A DNA stretch of 7,279 nucleotides from Hyphomicrobiales bacterium. GTDB taxonomy: Bacteria > Pseudomonadota > Alphaproteobacteria > Micropepsales > Micropepsaceae. The notes under the pieces were generated by a model that searched no databases, was not told where the DNA came from, and was given only the letters and a program-made list of their open reading frames with translations. Below are positions 5,960-7,279 of the stretch, in pieces. The number at the start of each line of letters is the position of its first letter. The first letter of the stretch is position 1. The position numbers and the translations under genes were made by a program. Location of the stretch: NCBI GenBank assembly GCA_017849395.1, contig JAFIHO010000348.1, positions 1-7,279 of the forward strand, in the 5' to 3' direction.

Positions 5960-7279
5960 CACGCCTCGCCCTCCAGATTCTTCTGAAGATGGTGCATCCA
6001 ACTGGTGATCGAGCCCGCGCCGGTACCGACAATGGCGCCGCCTGGCTTGGCATAGGGGCGCACGGTTTCGGCCAGATCGGCTTCGCCTTCGATGGTGATC
6101 ACGTTGCGATGGCCGTGGCTGCGCAGGGCTTCCGCATAGGTGTCGCGATTGATGCCTTCGATCGGCGCTTCGCCCGCCGCATAGACAGGCGCGATGATCG
6201 CCACATCGGCGTCGTTCAGGCATTTGGCGAACTGCTCGAACGTGTCGCGCAGGCGGGTATAGCGATGCGGCTGCACCACCGCCACGATGGGACCGTTATA
6301 GGCCTGGCGCGCGGCGCGGATGGCGGCGGCGATCTTGAAGGGATTGTGTGCATAGTCGTCGATGATCGCCGCACCGTTATATTCGCCCACGCGGGTGAAG
6401 CGGCGGCCCACGCCCTTGAACTCGGCCAGCCCCTTCGCGATGGTCGCGTCGGGCACGCCCAATTCGCGCGCCACCACGATGGCGGCCATTGCGTTCTGTA
6501 CGTTATGCTCGCCCGGCATCGGCAGTTTCAGGCCTTCGAGACGGGTTTCGGTGTTCTTGCGGCGGTCGGTGAACACGACATCGAAACGTGACGCGCCTTC
6601 GGAGAAATGCACATTGACGGCGCGCGCTTCGGCCTGGGGACTGAAGCCGTAAGTGATCATGCGCCGGTCCGTGATGCGGCCGACCATGGCCTGCACTTCG
6701 GGATGATCCAGGCACAGCACCGCGAAACCATAGAAGGGCACATTCTCCACGAAGCGCTGGAACGCATCGCGCATATTCTCGAAGGTGCCGTAGAAATCGA
6801 GATGATCCGGGTCTTCGTTGGTGACCACCGCCACGGTGGCGGGCAGGCGCAGGAAGGTGCCGTCGCTTTCGTCCGCCTCCACCACCACCCATTCGCCCGC
6901 GCCGAGGCGCGCATTGGTGCCATAGGCGTTGATGATGCCGCCATTGACCACGGTGGGATCGAGCCCGCCCGCGTCCAGCAGCGCCGCGACCAGGGTGGTC
7001 GTGGTGGTCTTGCCGTTGGTGCCCGCGATGGCGATGCAGGAGCGCAGGCGCATGATCTCGGCAAGCATCTCGGCGCGGCGCACCAGCGGCAGCGCAAGTC
7101 GGCGCGCTTCATCGAACTCCGCATTGCCGGGCTTGACGGCGGAGGAATAGACCACCGCATGAACGTCCTTCAGGTTTTCGGCCTTGTGGCCGACATGCAC
7201 GGTGATGCCCAGCGACTTCAGCCGTTTCACATTGGCGTTCTCGGCGGCGTCGGAGCCCTGAACCTTGTAGCCCAGATTG
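5959..7279 (-). CDS. murC: UDP-N-acetylmuramate--L-alanine ligase MurC (5' end missing)
   Basis: Cytoplasmic Mur ligase that adds L-alanine to UDP-MurNAc using ATP, the first amino acid of the stem peptide. The window holds 439 residues to the stop. The frame stays open to the right edge, and its first residues [10 protein letters not shown] align with NEGYQISGSD of E. coli MurC, so roughly 30-40 N-terminal residues including the GIGG loop are outside. In fragment numbering the ATP loop is [10 protein letters not shown] (85-94), then VVEADESDG (132-140), NEDPDHLD (154-161), GRRFTRVGE (291-299), DDYAHNP (307-313) and [10 protein letters not shown] (336-345). The domain order and the position before murB make MurC secure. 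Two replacements are odd: MurC normally has GTHGKT and HHP, here GTNGKT and HNP. The apparent GTG at 7228-7230 is internal, not the start. Confidence 0.94.
   Translation of the reverse strand, partial: NLGYKVQGSDAAENANVKRLKSLGITVHVGHKAENLKDVHAVVYSSAVKPGNAEFDEARRLALPLVRRAEMLAEIMRLRSCIAIAGTNGKTTTTTLVAALLDAGGLDPTVVNGGIINAYGTNARLGAGEWVVVEADESDGTFLRLPATVAVVTNEDPDHLDFYGTFENMRDAFQRFVENVPFYGFAVLCLDHPEVQAMVGRITDRRMITYGFSPQAEARAVNVHFSEGASRFDVVFTDRRKNTETRLEGLKLPMPGEHNVQNAMAAIVVARELGVPDATIAKGLAEFKGVGRRFTRVGEYNGAAIIDDYAHNPFKIAAAIRAARQAYNGPIVAVVQPHRYTRLRDTFEQFAKCLNDADVAIIAPVYAAGEAPIEGINRDTYAEALRSHGHRNVITIEGEADLAETVRPYAKPGGAIVGTGAGSITSWMHHLQKNLEGEA

Overview
The window is a GC-rich stretch of a bacterial chromosome carrying the 3' part of a division and cell wall (dcw) cluster. 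All genes are on the minus strand, so transcription runs from high to low coordinates: murC (5' end outside the window), murB, ddl, ftsQ, ftsA, ftsZ. The order, the FtsZ sequence (about 510 residues, a long linker of about 170 residues, a C-terminal peptide [10 protein letters not shown] close to the Caulobacter type) and the clustered GANTC sites point to an alphaproteobacterium. I cannot name the genus from sequence alone.

Layout: murC (5959-7279, partial), murB (5060-5959), ddl (4131-5063), ftsQ (3202-4143) and ftsA (1925-3202) are packed with no gaps. Stop and start codons overlap by 1, 4, 13 and 1 nt, which indicates one message with translational coupling. ftsZ (305-1837) is set apart by 87 bp. 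That gap holds three GANTC motifs within 35 bp and a good Shine-Dalgarno sequence, so ftsZ probably has its own promoter. Positions 1-304 hold no convincing gene. They contain a compound palindromic element (about 214-303) touching the ftsZ stop codon, a Rho-independent terminator for the ftsZ message (160-189), and a small inverted repeat (68-92).

Function: MurC adds L-Ala to UDP-MurNAc, MurB makes UDP-MurNAc, and Ddl makes the D-Ala-D-Ala dipeptide, all cytoplasmic steps of peptidoglycan precursor synthesis. FtsZ forms the division ring, FtsA tethers it to the membrane, and FtsQ links the early ring to the periplasmic synthesis machinery.

I found no unknown multi-gene system here. The points worth a second look are the GANTC cluster before ftsZ, the compound palindrome after ftsZ, two His-to-Asn replacements in MurC motifs, and a local oddity in FtsZ (VHTLI where VDTLI is usual, inside a run of A/T-ending codons).
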